DNA of 64,000 nucleotides from Clostridiales bacterium. GTDB taxonomy: Bacteria; Bacillota; Clostridia; Christensenellales; CAG-138. Location: positions 1-64,000 of the forward strand of contig SFCQ01000007.1 in the NCBI GenBank assembly GCA_004558525.1. The letters run 5' to 3'. A program made the translations under genes and the position numbers. The notes under the pieces were generated by a model, which did no database searches, was not told where the DNA came from, and worked only from the letters and a program-made list of their open reading frames with translations. Shown here piece by piece: positions 26,430 to 34,330 of the stretch; position 1 is the first letter of the stretch; every line of letters starts with the position of its first letter.

Positions 26430-27902
26430 ATGATAGACCTTACAATGCATGAAGAACAACTTAAACACGCCATAGACAGGGCGAAGGAGCGCAACATACT
26501 TATACCGACATTTGCGCAGATGCAAAACCCCCAGCTTGTGCCTGAAAAGGTGAAGAAGGCGCTTAAGCACGTTGGGCTTTGGGACGTTAATCCGCTCAAC
26601 CTGTTCAGGATAACCTGGCATAACGAGCCCACCATGAACGGCGGCGGTTACGGCGGGGTCAACTTTATCGAGCTTCCCTCGGCCTTGACCGGCGTAGATG
26701 CGCGCATAATAGTCATGTGCGGCAAGTGGTTCCCGACCGGCTGCCATAAGGTGGGCGCAAGCTTCGGCTGCCTGGCGCCAAGGCTCGTAACCGGCCAGTT
26801 CGATCCTACCTACAACAAGGCCGTTTGGCCCAGCACCGGCAACTATTGCCGCGGCGGCGCATACAACTCCAAGCTTCTCGGCTGCGATTCAATAGCCATA
26901 CTTCCTGCCGAGATGAGCCGCGAACGCTTCGATTGGCTTTCAAAGATAGCGGGCGAGGTCATAGCCACCCCGGGCTGCGAATCCAACGTCAAAGAGATTT
27001 TTGATAAGACCTGGGAGCTTAGGCGCACCAGGGAGGACGTTATTATATTCAATCAGTTTGAAGAGATGGGCAACGTGCTTTGGCACTATCAGGTGACCGG
27101 CCACGCCATTGCGGAAGCTTATGAGAGCATAAAGACCGAAAACACCCGCTTTGCCGGCGCATGCTTCACCTCCGGAAGCGCGGGCACCATGAGCGCGGGC
27201 GACTATCTTAAGGAGCAGTACCCCTACTCCAAGCTGGCCGTGGGCGAGGCGCTGCAATGCCCCACGCTGCTTGAAAACGGCTTTGGCGGCCACCGTATAG
27301 AGGGCATAGGCGACAAGCATGTGCCGTGGGTACACAACGTAAGGAATACCGACATGGTGATAGACATAGACGATGAGGACAGCCAGAACCTGCTCAGGCT
27401 GTTCAACAGCGAGGAAGGCCATAAGTACCTTAAAGAGGTCGCAGGCGTGCCTGAAAAGACCATAGAGCAGCTTTCCCTGCTCGGCATAAGCGGCATAGCC
27501 AACGTGCTTTGCTGCATTAAGTTCGCAAAGTACTACGAGCTTACATCAAACGACGTGGTAGCAACGGTTGCGACAGACAGCGCCGTTATGTACGAAAGCC
27601 GCATAAAGGAGCTTGACGAGCAGCAGGGCAAGTATTCCATGCTCACCGCGGCCCGCGATTATTCCGAGCATCTGCACGGCGTGCGTACCGATAACATGGC
27701 GGAGCTTACATATGCCGACCGTAAGCGCGTACACAACCTTAAGTACTATACCTGGGTCGAGCAGCAGGGCAAGACCGTTGAGGAGCTTAACGCGCAGTGG
27801 TACGACCATGACTACTGGAAGAACATACACGACCAGGCCAAGGATCTTGATAAGCTTATCAACTCGTTCAACGAGCGCACAGGCGTACTTGAAAAGCTGT
27901 AA
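26430..27902 (+). CDS. Fold-type II pyridoxal-phosphate enzyme (cysteine synthase-like)
   Basis: 490 residues, longer than cysteine synthase (about 310). CHKVGASFG supplies the probable PLP lysine (about residue 108), STGNYCRGGAYNSKLLGC an asparagine loop, and TSGSAGTMSAG (about 249-259) a phosphate-binding glycine loop. The Ser/Thr before the loop and the overall order fit the tryptophan synthase beta superfamily. The exact reaction is not known: lyase, desulfhydrase or threonine-synthase-like chemistry are all possible. It is monocistronic with its own strong promoter and ends at a duplicated hairpin flanking a mobile element. Confidence 0.8.
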   Translation: MIDLTMHEEQLKHAIDRAKERNILIPTFAQMQNPQLVPEKVKKALKHVGLWDVNPLNLFRITWHNEPTMNGGGYGGVNFIELPSALTGVDARIIVMCGKWFPTGCHKVGASFGCLAPRLVTGQFDPTYNKAVWPSTGNYCRGGAYNSKLLGCDSIAILPAEMSRERFDWLSKIAGEVIATPGCESNVKEIFDKTWELRRTREDVIIFNQFEEMGNVLWHYQVTGHAIAEAYESIKTENTRFAGACFTSGSAGTMSAGDYLKEQYPYSKLAVGEALQCPTLLENGFGGHRIEGIGDKHVPWVHNVRNTDMVIDIDDEDSQNLLRLFNSEEGHKYLKEVAGVPEKTIEQLSLLGISGIANVLCCIKFAKYYELTSNDVVATVATDSAVMYESRIKELDEQQGKYSMLTAARDYSEHLHGVRTDNMAELTYADRKRVHNLKYYTWVEQQGKTVEELNAQWYDHDYWKNIHDQAKDLDKLINSFNERTGVLEKL

Positions 27903-27923
27903 CAGCATAGCCTGAACCGAACA

Positions 27924-27951
27924 AAAACAGGGGGGCGGCAAATGCCGCCCC
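27924..27951. terminator. Left copy of duplicated terminator hairpin
   Basis: GGGGCGGC-AAAT-GCCGCCCC at 27932-27951 is preceded by a CAAAAACAGG tract, so on the minus strand it ends in a T-run and could stop transcription from the DUF1292 gene. It matches the hairpin at 28155-28188. Confidence 0.7.
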
Positions 27952-27953
27952 TT

Positions 27954-28153
27954 CAGTCTGTCAAAAAACCCCGGGGTTGATAAGGGGCCGCAGCCCCTTA
28001 TGTTTAATCCGGCTCTGACGACATGTGCGTCAGAATGGATGAAAACCCAAAGGTTTTCGTACTTTGCGGGTTTTGCCGCCCGGGAGCTAATGCGAGAGGC
28101 AAAACCCGTAAAAACTCGAAAAAGTGGCGACCAGCCACTTTTTCGACACTCTC
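27954..28153 (+). mobile_element. Full-length 200-bp GTGGC-hairpin element
   Basis: Ends CAGTCTGTCAAAAAA and TTTCGACACTCTC are inverted. Five perfect hairpins lie in series: ATAAGGGGC/GCCCCTTAT (27980-28001), TCTGACG/CGTCAGA (28014-28034), GAAAACC/GGTTTTC (28041-28058), CGGGTTTTGCC/GGCAAAACCCG (28067-28108) and AAAAAGTGGC/GCCACTTTTT (28119-28143). No coding signal is seen. Both flanks carry the same GC-rich hairpin. Confidence 0.85.
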
Positions 28154-28154
28154 A

Positions 28155-28188
28155 CAGGGGGGCGGCATTTGCCGCCCCCCTGTTTTTT
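28155..28188 (+). terminator. Right copy of duplicated terminator hairpin
   Basis: 12-bp stem CAGGGGGGCGGC with loop ATTT and perfect complement, followed by TTTTTT (28183-28188). It serves the PLP-enzyme transcript. Confidence 0.85.
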
Positions 28189-28203
28189 ATGCCCGCTATA
28201 AGC

Positions 28204-28569
28204 TTATTTGTCTTGGTGGCAGCCGCAGCCGCAGCCACAGCCCTCGTCATGCTCGTCCTCGTCGCAGCAGCAATCGTCGTCGCAGCAGTCGCCCGCAAGG
28301 CGCTCCTCGACTATTGCGGTAAGCACGTCAAACTTGTCCTCATCGGCGGGAACGAACTCCTCCATGTCGCCGTTTACAACTATCTTCATGATGTAAACGT
28401 CATGGCCGCAGTCACACTCCTCATCCTCGTCATGCTCGCACTCTTCACTAAGGTCCATAAGCACCGCGTACTCCTGCCCCTCGTATTCAAAGTAGTCGAT
28501 AACGTCCAGCTCAAAATCGTTGCCGTCGTCATCGGTAAAGGTCACAAAATCTCTTTCCATTTCTTCCAT
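28204..28569 (-). CDS. DUF1292 protein with Cys/His/Asp-rich tail
   Basis: 121 residues with AAAGGGG before the ATG. The DUF1292 core is DFVTFTDDDGNDFELDVIDYFEYEGQEYAVLM. The protein is very acidic. An insertion CEHDEDEECDCGHD and the last 30 residues (CCDDDCCCDEDEHDEGCGCG and more) are rich in Cys, Asp and His, which suggests metal binding, for example zinc; that part is inference. DUF1292 is widespread in Firmicutes and uncharacterised. Confidence 0.88.
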   Translation of the reverse strand: MEEMERDFVTFTDDDGNDFELDVIDYFEYEGQEYAVLMDLSEECEHDEDEECDCGHDVYIMKIVVNGDMEEFVPADEDKFDVLTAIVEERLAGDCCDDDCCCDEDEHDEGCGCGCGCHQDK

Positions 28570-28641
28570 CGTAAGCTACCCCTTTCAAAATTAGGTATTC
28601 TTGAGTAATTGTACAACATTAAAGCCCGGCGGGCAATACTG

Positions 28642-28670
28642 TTTACATTATTCCTCTTTCGCTGTACTAT
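28642..28670 (+). promoter_or_regulatory. Promoter of the GNAT gene at 28715
   Basis: TTTACA at 28642-28647, 17-bp spacer, TACTAT at 28665-28670. Confidence 0.55.
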
Positions 28671-28714
28671 ATTCTTATAAAACGCTGTTAATAATATCAA
28701 TATCGGAGGCTTAC

Positions 28715-29188
28715 ATGTTTAAGGCGCTTTGGTCCATAGGCAATGATGGTTTTGACAAAATAGAAGCTTTAAGGCGCGACGTTAACCTAAAAGGCAGGGG
28801 CATAGCCGAGGACGAGGAGTTTGACGCCGTGGACTCCTTCGCGGGGCACGTTTATGTTTGCCTTCAGACGGGCGAGCCTATCGCGGCCGGAAGGATGTAT
28901 CCGGATATAAGCTCCGATTCCATCCTGATAGACAGGATAGCCGTTATGCCGGAATACGAGAGCCAGCCCTATGCCGAGCTTGTTTTGAGAATGCTGCTTT
29001 TTAAGGCGCAGCAGCTCCCGCAGAAGCATATAAGGATAATTGCCGAGGATACAAGGTTTGAGCTTGTTGAGCGCTTCGGCTTTGAGCCGGTAACGGAGCC
29101 GGTAAAGGGAAGAGGCGGCCTTGTGAGGGAATACCGCTGCCCGACAGGCGGCATAATATGGGACAGCATGTGCAAGCATATGCACTGA
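28715..29188 (+). CDS. GNAT family N-acetyltransferase
   Basis: 157 residues from ATG 28715, preceded by CGGAGG. IDRIAVMPEYESQPYAELVLRML (about residues 75-97) has the strand-helix order of the acetyl-CoA site, although the usual Q/RxxGxG/A loop is replaced by ESQPYAEL. A later segment RFGFEPVTEP is typical of the GNAT C-terminus. The substrate is unknown. It directly precedes the ileS T-box. Confidence 0.75.
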   Translation: MFKALWSIGNDGFDKIEALRRDVNLKGRGIAEDEEFDAVDSFAGHVYVCLQTGEPIAAGRMYPDISSDSILIDRIAVMPEYESQPYAELVLRMLLFKAQQLPQKHIRIIAEDTRFELVERFGFEPVTEPVKGRGGLVREYRCPTGGIIWDSMCKHMH

Positions 29189-29202
29189 GCCGGGTAAAAC
29201 GC

Positions 29203-29231
29203 TTTACAAAACGCGGAAAAACGGTTATAAT
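29203..29231 (+). promoter_or_regulatory. Sigma-A promoter of ileS
   Basis: TTTACA at 29203-29208, 17-bp spacer, perfect TATAAT at 29226-29231. Confidence 0.8.
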
Positions 29232-29237
29232 GCCAAC

Positions 29238-29437
29238 AAAGCGACGATCGGAACACACGGCCTGAAGCTATAGACCCCAAGCGAGCCGCGGCATGGTGAA
29301 AGCGCGGCGGGTACGGCCAGGCACGCATCATCCGTGAGCGCGTGGGTGAACAGGAGTAGCTTACGCCGTGAGCGCACGTTACAGCGCAGCTGAGACAGGG
29401 CATATTATGCCAAATCGGGTGGTACCGCGCAAGCACT
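29238..29437 (+). promoter_or_regulatory. T-box leader sensing uncharged tRNA-Ile
   Basis: The AGCGAG motif and distal GGTGAAAG loop of stem I lie at about 29280-29300. The specifier reads ATC (29327-29329), an Ile codon followed by a purine, within GCATCATCCGTGAGC. The T-box TGGTACCGCG is at 29420-29429 and pairs with the NCCA end of tRNA. It directs antitermination before ileS. Confidence 0.9.
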
Positions 29438-29471
29438 GCGTCCCGTTACGGGGCGCGGTTTTTATTTTTTA
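29438..29471 (+). terminator. T-box attenuator terminator
   Basis: Stem GCGTCCCG/CGGGGCGC with loop TTA (29438-29456), then CGG and TTTTTATTTTTT. Its 5' neighbourhood overlaps the CCGCG of the T-box, so terminator and antiterminator exclude each other. Confidence 0.88.
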
Positions 29472-29493
29472 TAAAGGCGAAAGGAGCTAAGTA

Positions 29494-32400
29494 ATGTACA
29501 CAAAGGTTCCCACCTCACTCAACTTTGTTGAAAGGGAGAAGGAGATCCTTCAGTTTTGGAAGGAGAACCACATATTTGAAAAAAGCTGCGAGCTGAGAAA
29601 GGGCAGGCCGGCTTATACCTTTTATGATGGCCCTCCCACGGCTAACGGAAAGCCGCACATAGGGCATATATTGACAAGGGCCATGAAGGATATCATGCCC
29701 CGTTACCGCACCATGAAGGGCTACGACGTGCTCAGGAAGGCCGGCTGGGATACGCATGGCCTGCCCGTTGAGCTTGAGGTAGAGAAGATGCTTGGGCTTG
29801 ACGGCAAAAAGCAGATAGAGGCCTATGGCGTGGAGCCGTTTTTAGCAAAGTGCAAGGAATCCGTTTGGAAATACAAGACCGAGTGGGAGCAGATGAGCGA
29901 CCGCGTAGGCTACTGGGCGGACATGGAGCACCCATATGTTACTTACGAGGATAACTATATAGAGTCCGAATGGTGGGCGCTGAAGACCATATATGAAAAG
30001 AGCCTGTTATACAAGGGCCACAAGGTGGTGCCGTATTGCCCGCGCTGCGGAACGGCTCTTGCCAGCCATGAGGTGGCGCAGGGGTATAAGGACGTTAAGG
30101 AGGTTTCTGCAACGGTACGCTTCAGGTGTACCGATGAGGACGCAAGTTATCTTGCCTGGACCACTACGCCATGGACGCTGCCGTCTAACATATGCCTTTG
30201 CGTAAATGCGGACATAGTGTATTGCCGTGCTGAAAAGGACTCTGAGGCGTTCATATTGGCGAAGGACCTTGTTGAAAAGGTGCTTGGCGAGGACGCGAGG
30301 ATAGTCAGGGAGTTCAAGGGCAGCGAGCTTGTCGGCAGGAGCTATGAGCCTTTGTTTGAATGTACAAAGAAAGCCGCCGAAAAGACCGGCAAGAGGGGCT
30401 TTTATATAATAGCCGACGATTATGTTTCCGCAGAGGACGGCACCGGCATAGTACACAACGCCCCCGCCTTCGGCGAGGACGATTACAGGGTGTGCAGGAA
30501 GAACGATATGCCTTTCGTTCAGCTTGTGGATGCAAGGGGCAACATGACGGACGACACCCCGTGGGCGGGCGTATTCGTTAAGAAGGCGGACCCGATGATA
30601 CTTAAGGCGCTTAAGGAATCCGGCGCGCTGTTTGCCGAGATACCTTTTGAGCACAGCTATCCGTTCTGCTGGCGCTGCGATACGCCGCTTATATACTATG
30701 CGCGCGAAAGCTGGTTCATAAAGATGACCGCCGTGCGCGATAAGCTAATAGAGTACAACAGGCGCATAAACTGGCTGCCGGAGACCATAAAGGAGGGGCG
30801 CATGGGCAACTTCCTTGAAAACGTTATAGACTGGGGCCTCAGCCGCGAGCGCTATTGGGGAACGCCATTGCCCGTATGGGTATGCGAGGATTGCGGCGAG
30901 ATACACGTCGTCGGCAGCAGGAAGGAGCTTATAGAGCTTGCGCCCGGCACTCCTGAGGATATAGAGCTGCATAAGCCCTATCTTGACCCGATAACCTTCA
31001 AATGCGGCAAGTGCGGCGGCACGATGAGAAGGGAAAAGGCCGTAATAGACTGCTGGTTCGACTCCGGCTCCATGCCGTTTGCGCAGTGGCACTATCCGTT
31101 TGAAAACAAGGAGCTTTTTGAAAAGCGCTACCCTGCCAATTATATAAGCGAGGCCATAGACCAGACGAGGGGCTGGTTCTACACCCTGCTTGCCATATCC
31201 ACATGCCTGTTCGACGAGCCCAGCTACAAGAACTGCCTTGTTCTTGGCCTTGTTGCGGATAAGGACGGCCTGAAGATGAGCAAGCACAAGGGCAACGTTG
31301 TCGACCCGTGGAGCGTGCTTGACAAGCAGGGCGCGGATGCTGTGCGCTGGTATTTCTACACAGGCTCCATGCCGTGGCTGCCGAGCAGGTTCAGCGCGGA
31401 GGCAGTGAGCGAGGCGCAGCGCAAGTTCATGGGCACGCTTTGGAACACATATGCCTTCTATGTGCTGTATGCCGAGATAGACGGCTTTGACCCCACAAAG
31501 CACTCGCTTAAGAAGGAGAACCTGACTCCTATGGATAAATGGGTGCTTTCAAGGCTCAATTCGCTCATAAAGGCCGTTGATACCGGCCTTGACGGCCTGC
31601 ACATAACCGAGGCCGGACGCGAGCTTGCCCGCTTTACGGACGACCTTTCCAACTGGTATGTGCGCCGCTGCCGCGAGCGCTACTGGGGCAGCGGAATGAC
31701 GGACGACAAGGAAGCCGCGTATATGACGCTGTACACCGTGCTTTCCACCATGTGCGCCCTGTGCGCGCCGTTCGTGCCGTTTATGAGCGAGAGCATGTAC
31801 CAGAACATAGTAAGGAGCGTGGATAAGCTCGCTCCGGAGAGCATACACCTTTGCGATTTCCCTGTGGCGGACGATAGCCTTATAGATGCCGAGCTTGAAA
31901 AGAGCATGGACGAGGTGCTTGAAATAGTCGTGATGGGCAGGGCCGCAAGGGCAGCCGCCAACGTTAAGAACCGCCAGCCATTGAGCCGCATGTTCGTGCA
32001 GGGCGGCAGGCTCGACAAGCTTTATACTTCAATAATAGCCGAGGAGCTTAACGTTAAAGAGGTAGAGTTCGTTACGGATGCTTCCGGCTTCATATCATAC
32101 AGGGTGAAGCCGCAGCTTAAGACGTTGGGGCCGCGCTACGGCAAGCTTCTGCCCAAGATAAACGCCTATCTTGCCCAGGAAGGCATGGGCGACAGGGTGG
32201 TTGCCGCGCATAAGCAGGGCCTGAGCTACGACTTTGAGCTTGACGGCGCCGCGGTATCCCTTGCCGAGGAGGATGTGCTGACCGAGCCCATACAGAAGTC
32301 GGGCTTCGTGAGCCAGAGCGAGAAGGATATGGCCGTTGTGCTTGACACCAACCTTACCGACGAGCTTATAGACGAAGGCTTTGTGCGCGAGCTTGTGTCA

Positions 32401-32622
32401 AAGATACAGGTGATGCGCAAGGAGGCCGGCTTTGAGGTGACGGACCGCATAGCGCTTACATATGCTTGCGAAGGCAGGGCGAAGCAGGTGCTTGACCGCT
32501 TCGGCGTGGACATAGCCAAGGACGTGCTTGCCGTATCCATAACCGAGGCTGAGCCTTCCGGCTACACAAAGGATTGGGACGTGAACGGCGAAAAGGTAAC
32601 GCTGGGCGTGACCAAGCGGTAA
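29494..32622 (+). CDS. ileS: Isoleucine-tRNA ligase, type 2 (eukaryote-like)
   Basis: Charges tRNA-Ile in the cytosol. 1042 residues with AAAGGAG before ATG. HIGH motif in TANGKPHIGH (about 49-58); WDTHGLPVELEVEK downstream; KMSKS variant as LKMSKHKGNVVDPW (about 593-606); anticodon-binding and extended C-terminal domains follow. The THGLPVE wording, KMSKH and length resemble the IleS2 class rather than the roughly 930-residue IleS1 with its C-terminal zinc domain. IleS2 enzymes are usually insensitive to mupirocin. Controlled by the T-box in its leader. Confidence 0.95.
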   Translation: MYTKVPTSLNFVEREKEILQFWKENHIFEKSCELRKGRPAYTFYDGPPTANGKPHIGHILTRAMKDIMPRYRTMKGYDVLRKAGWDTHGLPVELEVEKMLGLDGKKQIEAYGVEPFLAKCKESVWKYKTEWEQMSDRVGYWADMEHPYVTYEDNYIESEWWALKTIYEKSLLYKGHKVVPYCPRCGTALASHEVAQGYKDVKEVSATVRFRCTDEDASYLAWTTTPWTLPSNICLCVNADIVYCRAEKDSEAFILAKDLVEKVLGEDARIVREFKGSELVGRSYEPLFECTKKAAEKTGKRGFYIIADDYVSAEDGTGIVHNAPAFGEDDYRVCRKNDMPFVQLVDARGNMTDDTPWAGVFVKKADPMILKALKESGALFAEIPFEHSYPFCWRCDTPLIYYARESWFIKMTAVRDKLIEYNRRINWLPETIKEGRMGNFLENVIDWGLSRERYWGTPLPVWVCEDCGEIHVVGSRKELIELAPGTPEDIELHKPYLDPITFKCGKCGGTMRREKAVIDCWFDSGSMPFAQWHYPFENKELFEKRYPANYISEAIDQTRGWFYTLLAISTCLFDEPSYKNCLVLGLVADKDGLKMSKHKGNVVDPWSVLDKQGADAVRWYFYTGSMPWLPSRFSAEAVSEAQRKFMGTLWNTYAFYVLYAEIDGFDPTKHSLKKENLTPMDKWVLSRLNSLIKAVDTGLDGLHITEAGRELARFTDDLSNWYVRRCRERYWGSGMTDDKEAAYMTLYTVLSTMCALCAPFVPFMSESMYQNIVRSVDKLAPESIHLCDFPVADDSLIDAELEKSMDEVLEIVVMGRAARAAANVKNRQPLSRMFVQGGRLDKLYTSIIAEELNVKEVEFVTDASGFISYRVKPQLKTLGPRYGKLLPKINAYLAQEGMGDRVVAAHKQGLSYDFELDGAAVSLAEEDVLTEPIQKSGFVSQSEKDMAVVLDTNLTDELIDEGFVRELVSKIQVMRKEAGFEVTDRIALTYACEGRAKQVLDRFGVDIAKDVLAVSITEAEPSGYTKDWDVNGEKVTLGVTKR

Positions 32623-32633
32623 AGTGAGCTTAG

Positions 32634-32817
32634 AATATCAAAAAAGTGGCTAAACGCCACTTTTTTTGAGCCTTGCGGGTTTTGCCTCTCACCATCCTGC
32701 GCTTTGGTTTGCGGGCGGCACAAGCCGAAAAGCGTGAAAACCTCCGGGATTTCATCCGTTTTGACGCTCAGGCCGCAAGGGCCGGAATAAAGCTTAAGGG
32801 GCTTGCGCCCCTTAACG
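32634..32817 (-). mobile_element. GTGGC-hairpin element, reverse orientation, degraded right end
   Basis: Starts ATATCAAAAAAGTGGC and contains the GTGGC hairpin, CGGGTTTTGCC, GAAAACC-type and AAGGGGC/GCCCCTT segments in reverse order with more mismatches than the 7754 copy. The final inverted end is lost. It lies between convergent ileS and arcA. Confidence 0.7.
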
Positions 32818-32844
32818 ATAATGCGTTATGCATAAAGCTACGGC

Positions 32845-34056
32845 TCAAACCCTGTTTATGGCCATGCTCATGCAGCGCGGGCCGCCACGGCCGCGGACAA
32901 GCTCGCTTGCCGGTATAAGGTTAAGGCGTATGCCGGCCTTTACGAGAAGGTCGTTCGTCACCTCGTTACGGTCGTACACGGCTATGTTGCCGGGGGAGAG
33001 CGTCAGCGAGTTTGAACCCATGTTCCAATGCTCCCGCGCGGCGATTATCGGGTCGCCCCCGCCCATCTCTATGAACTGCACTGCAGGCAGGGAGAGGCAG
33101 CGCGCAAAAAGCTTATCCACAGGCTCCGTGGTGCAGGATATGCTGAGATGGTTAGGCCTGCCGGTCATCTCGTAAACCTCAAACTGCTTTTCGTATATGC
33201 ATGGGTGCGTAAGGAACTTGTCATAGTCTATCATGGTACACAGCACGTCAAGATGCATGAACTTGCGGCTGCGCGGGTTGTTGAATATGAGTATTCGCTC
33301 ATAACCCTCGGCAAAAAGCCTGTTGGCAAGCGCTTCAACGGCCGCTATGTCCGTCCTCTCGCCGCAGCCTATGGCAAGCAGCTTGTCGGAGAGTATAAGC
33401 ACGTCCCCGCCCTCTATGCCGTATTCCATGGTATTGTCATACCAAAGCGGCACGGGGTATTGAGTAAACAGCTTATTATAATCGTGTATATATCTTGTAA
33501 AAAGCGATTCTCTTCTTCTTGAGGGCATGCTCATCTTGCTTATGACCATGCCTGAGCCTATGCATATGGACGTATCCCTTGTAAAGTAGATATTCGGCAT
33601 GGGGTCAAGTATAAACGGGTACGGATTGCTCACCTTGAGCGGCACAGCCTCAGAGGAGAGCTTTTCTATATCTCCTGGCCTTATGCCCCGCGCAACGGCG
33701 TCAAACAGCTCATAAGGCGACTTGGGAATCAAATAGGCGCGTATAGCCTCCTTAAGCTCGTTGCCCTTTATATCGCTCAACAGAATAAAATCGTCTATAT
33801 AGCGCTTTTTTACGGCCTCGTCGGCTATAGCCTCGCAGAAGAGGTCCTTAAGGTAGTATACGGCAGCCCCGTTCTCCCTCAATATCTCGGCAAACCGGTC
33901 ATGGTCGCGCTGCGCCGCAGGAAGATACAACGTGTCGTCAATGAGCATCTCGTTAAAAAACTCCGGCGTGACCTGATTTATCTCCTCGCCAGGCCTGTGC
34001 AGCATGACCGCGTTCAGCTTGCCTATTTCAGAAAACTGGTTTACGAATACTCCCAT
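32845..34056 (-). CDS. arcA: Arginine deiminase
   Basis: Hydrolyses arginine to citrulline and ammonia, the first step of the arginine deiminase pathway. 403 residues from ATG 34056, with GGGGTGG just upstream; the in-frame ATG at 34089 lacks a site. Catalytic positions: Asp in FTRDTSICIG, Glu in GIEGGDVLIL, HLD in FMHLDVLCTMID, and Cys near the C-terminus in GGPRCMSM. Substrate loops HRPGEE and LSPGNIAVYDRNE are present. No arcB, arcC or arcD is next to it, so the rest of the pathway would have to lie elsewhere. Confidence 0.94.
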   Translation of the reverse strand: MGVFVNQFSEIGKLNAVMLHRPGEEINQVTPEFFNEMLIDDTLYLPAAQRDHDRFAEILRENGAAVYYLKDLFCEAIADEAVKKRYIDDFILLSDIKGNELKEAIRAYLIPKSPYELFDAVARGIRPGDIEKLSSEAVPLKVSNPYPFILDPMPNIYFTRDTSICIGSGMVISKMSMPSRRRESLFTRYIHDYNKLFTQYPVPLWYDNTMEYGIEGGDVLILSDKLLAIGCGERTDIAAVEALANRLFAEGYERILIFNNPRSRKFMHLDVLCTMIDYDKFLTHPCIYEKQFEVYEMTGRPNHLSISCTTEPVDKLFARCLSLPAVQFIEMGGGDPIIAAREHWNMGSNSLTLSPGNIAVYDRNEVTNDLLVKAGIRLNLIPASELVRGRGGPRCMSMAINRV

Positions 34057-34066
34057 AGTCCACCCC

Positions 34067-34099
34067 TGTATATCGAAATGTATATACAATATGTATATC
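34067..34099 (-). promoter_or_regulatory. Putative operator of arcA
   Basis: Two copies of TGTATATC (34067-34074 and 34092-34099) lie 25 bp apart, with the 10-bp palindrome TGTATATACA at 34079-34088 between them. They sit just downstream of the -10 box, a position suited to repression. The regulator is not known. Confidence 0.45.
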
Positions 34100-34106
34100 C
34101 AAAATT

Positions 34107-34135
34107 ATTATACATTATGCGTATTGGCTTGTCCA
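34107..34135 (-). promoter_or_regulatory. Sigma-A promoter of arcA
   Basis: Minus strand TGGACA (34130-34135), 17-bp spacer, TATAAT (34107-34112). Confidence 0.75.
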
Positions 34136-34249
34136 TAGCGCAGGATAGCTCAACGCCCGTTTTTTGACGGCTTTACCGGTAAAATATAATATATTTTACG
34201 CAGGCTTATCAAAAGAGCGTCAAAAGCTTATCAAAAATGGGCAGCGGGC

Positions 34250-34278
34250 TTGTTTTGCGGGGCAAAGGCGAGTATAAT
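34250..34278 (+). promoter_or_regulatory. Promoter of serC-serA
   Basis: TTGTTT at 34250-34255, 17-bp spacer, perfect TATAAT at 34273-34278. Confidence 0.65.
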
Positions 34279-34330
34279 CATTATAGTCGGAGCAGTCCGG
34301 CGTTCAATATAATCATCAAGGAGAAAAGAT

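Noticed and set aside
30745..31503. Long antisense frame inside ileS and similar ones inside fbp, gap and rplD
   Set aside because: Shadows of strongly coding genes caused by codon bias; no ribosome-binding site and no family resemblance.
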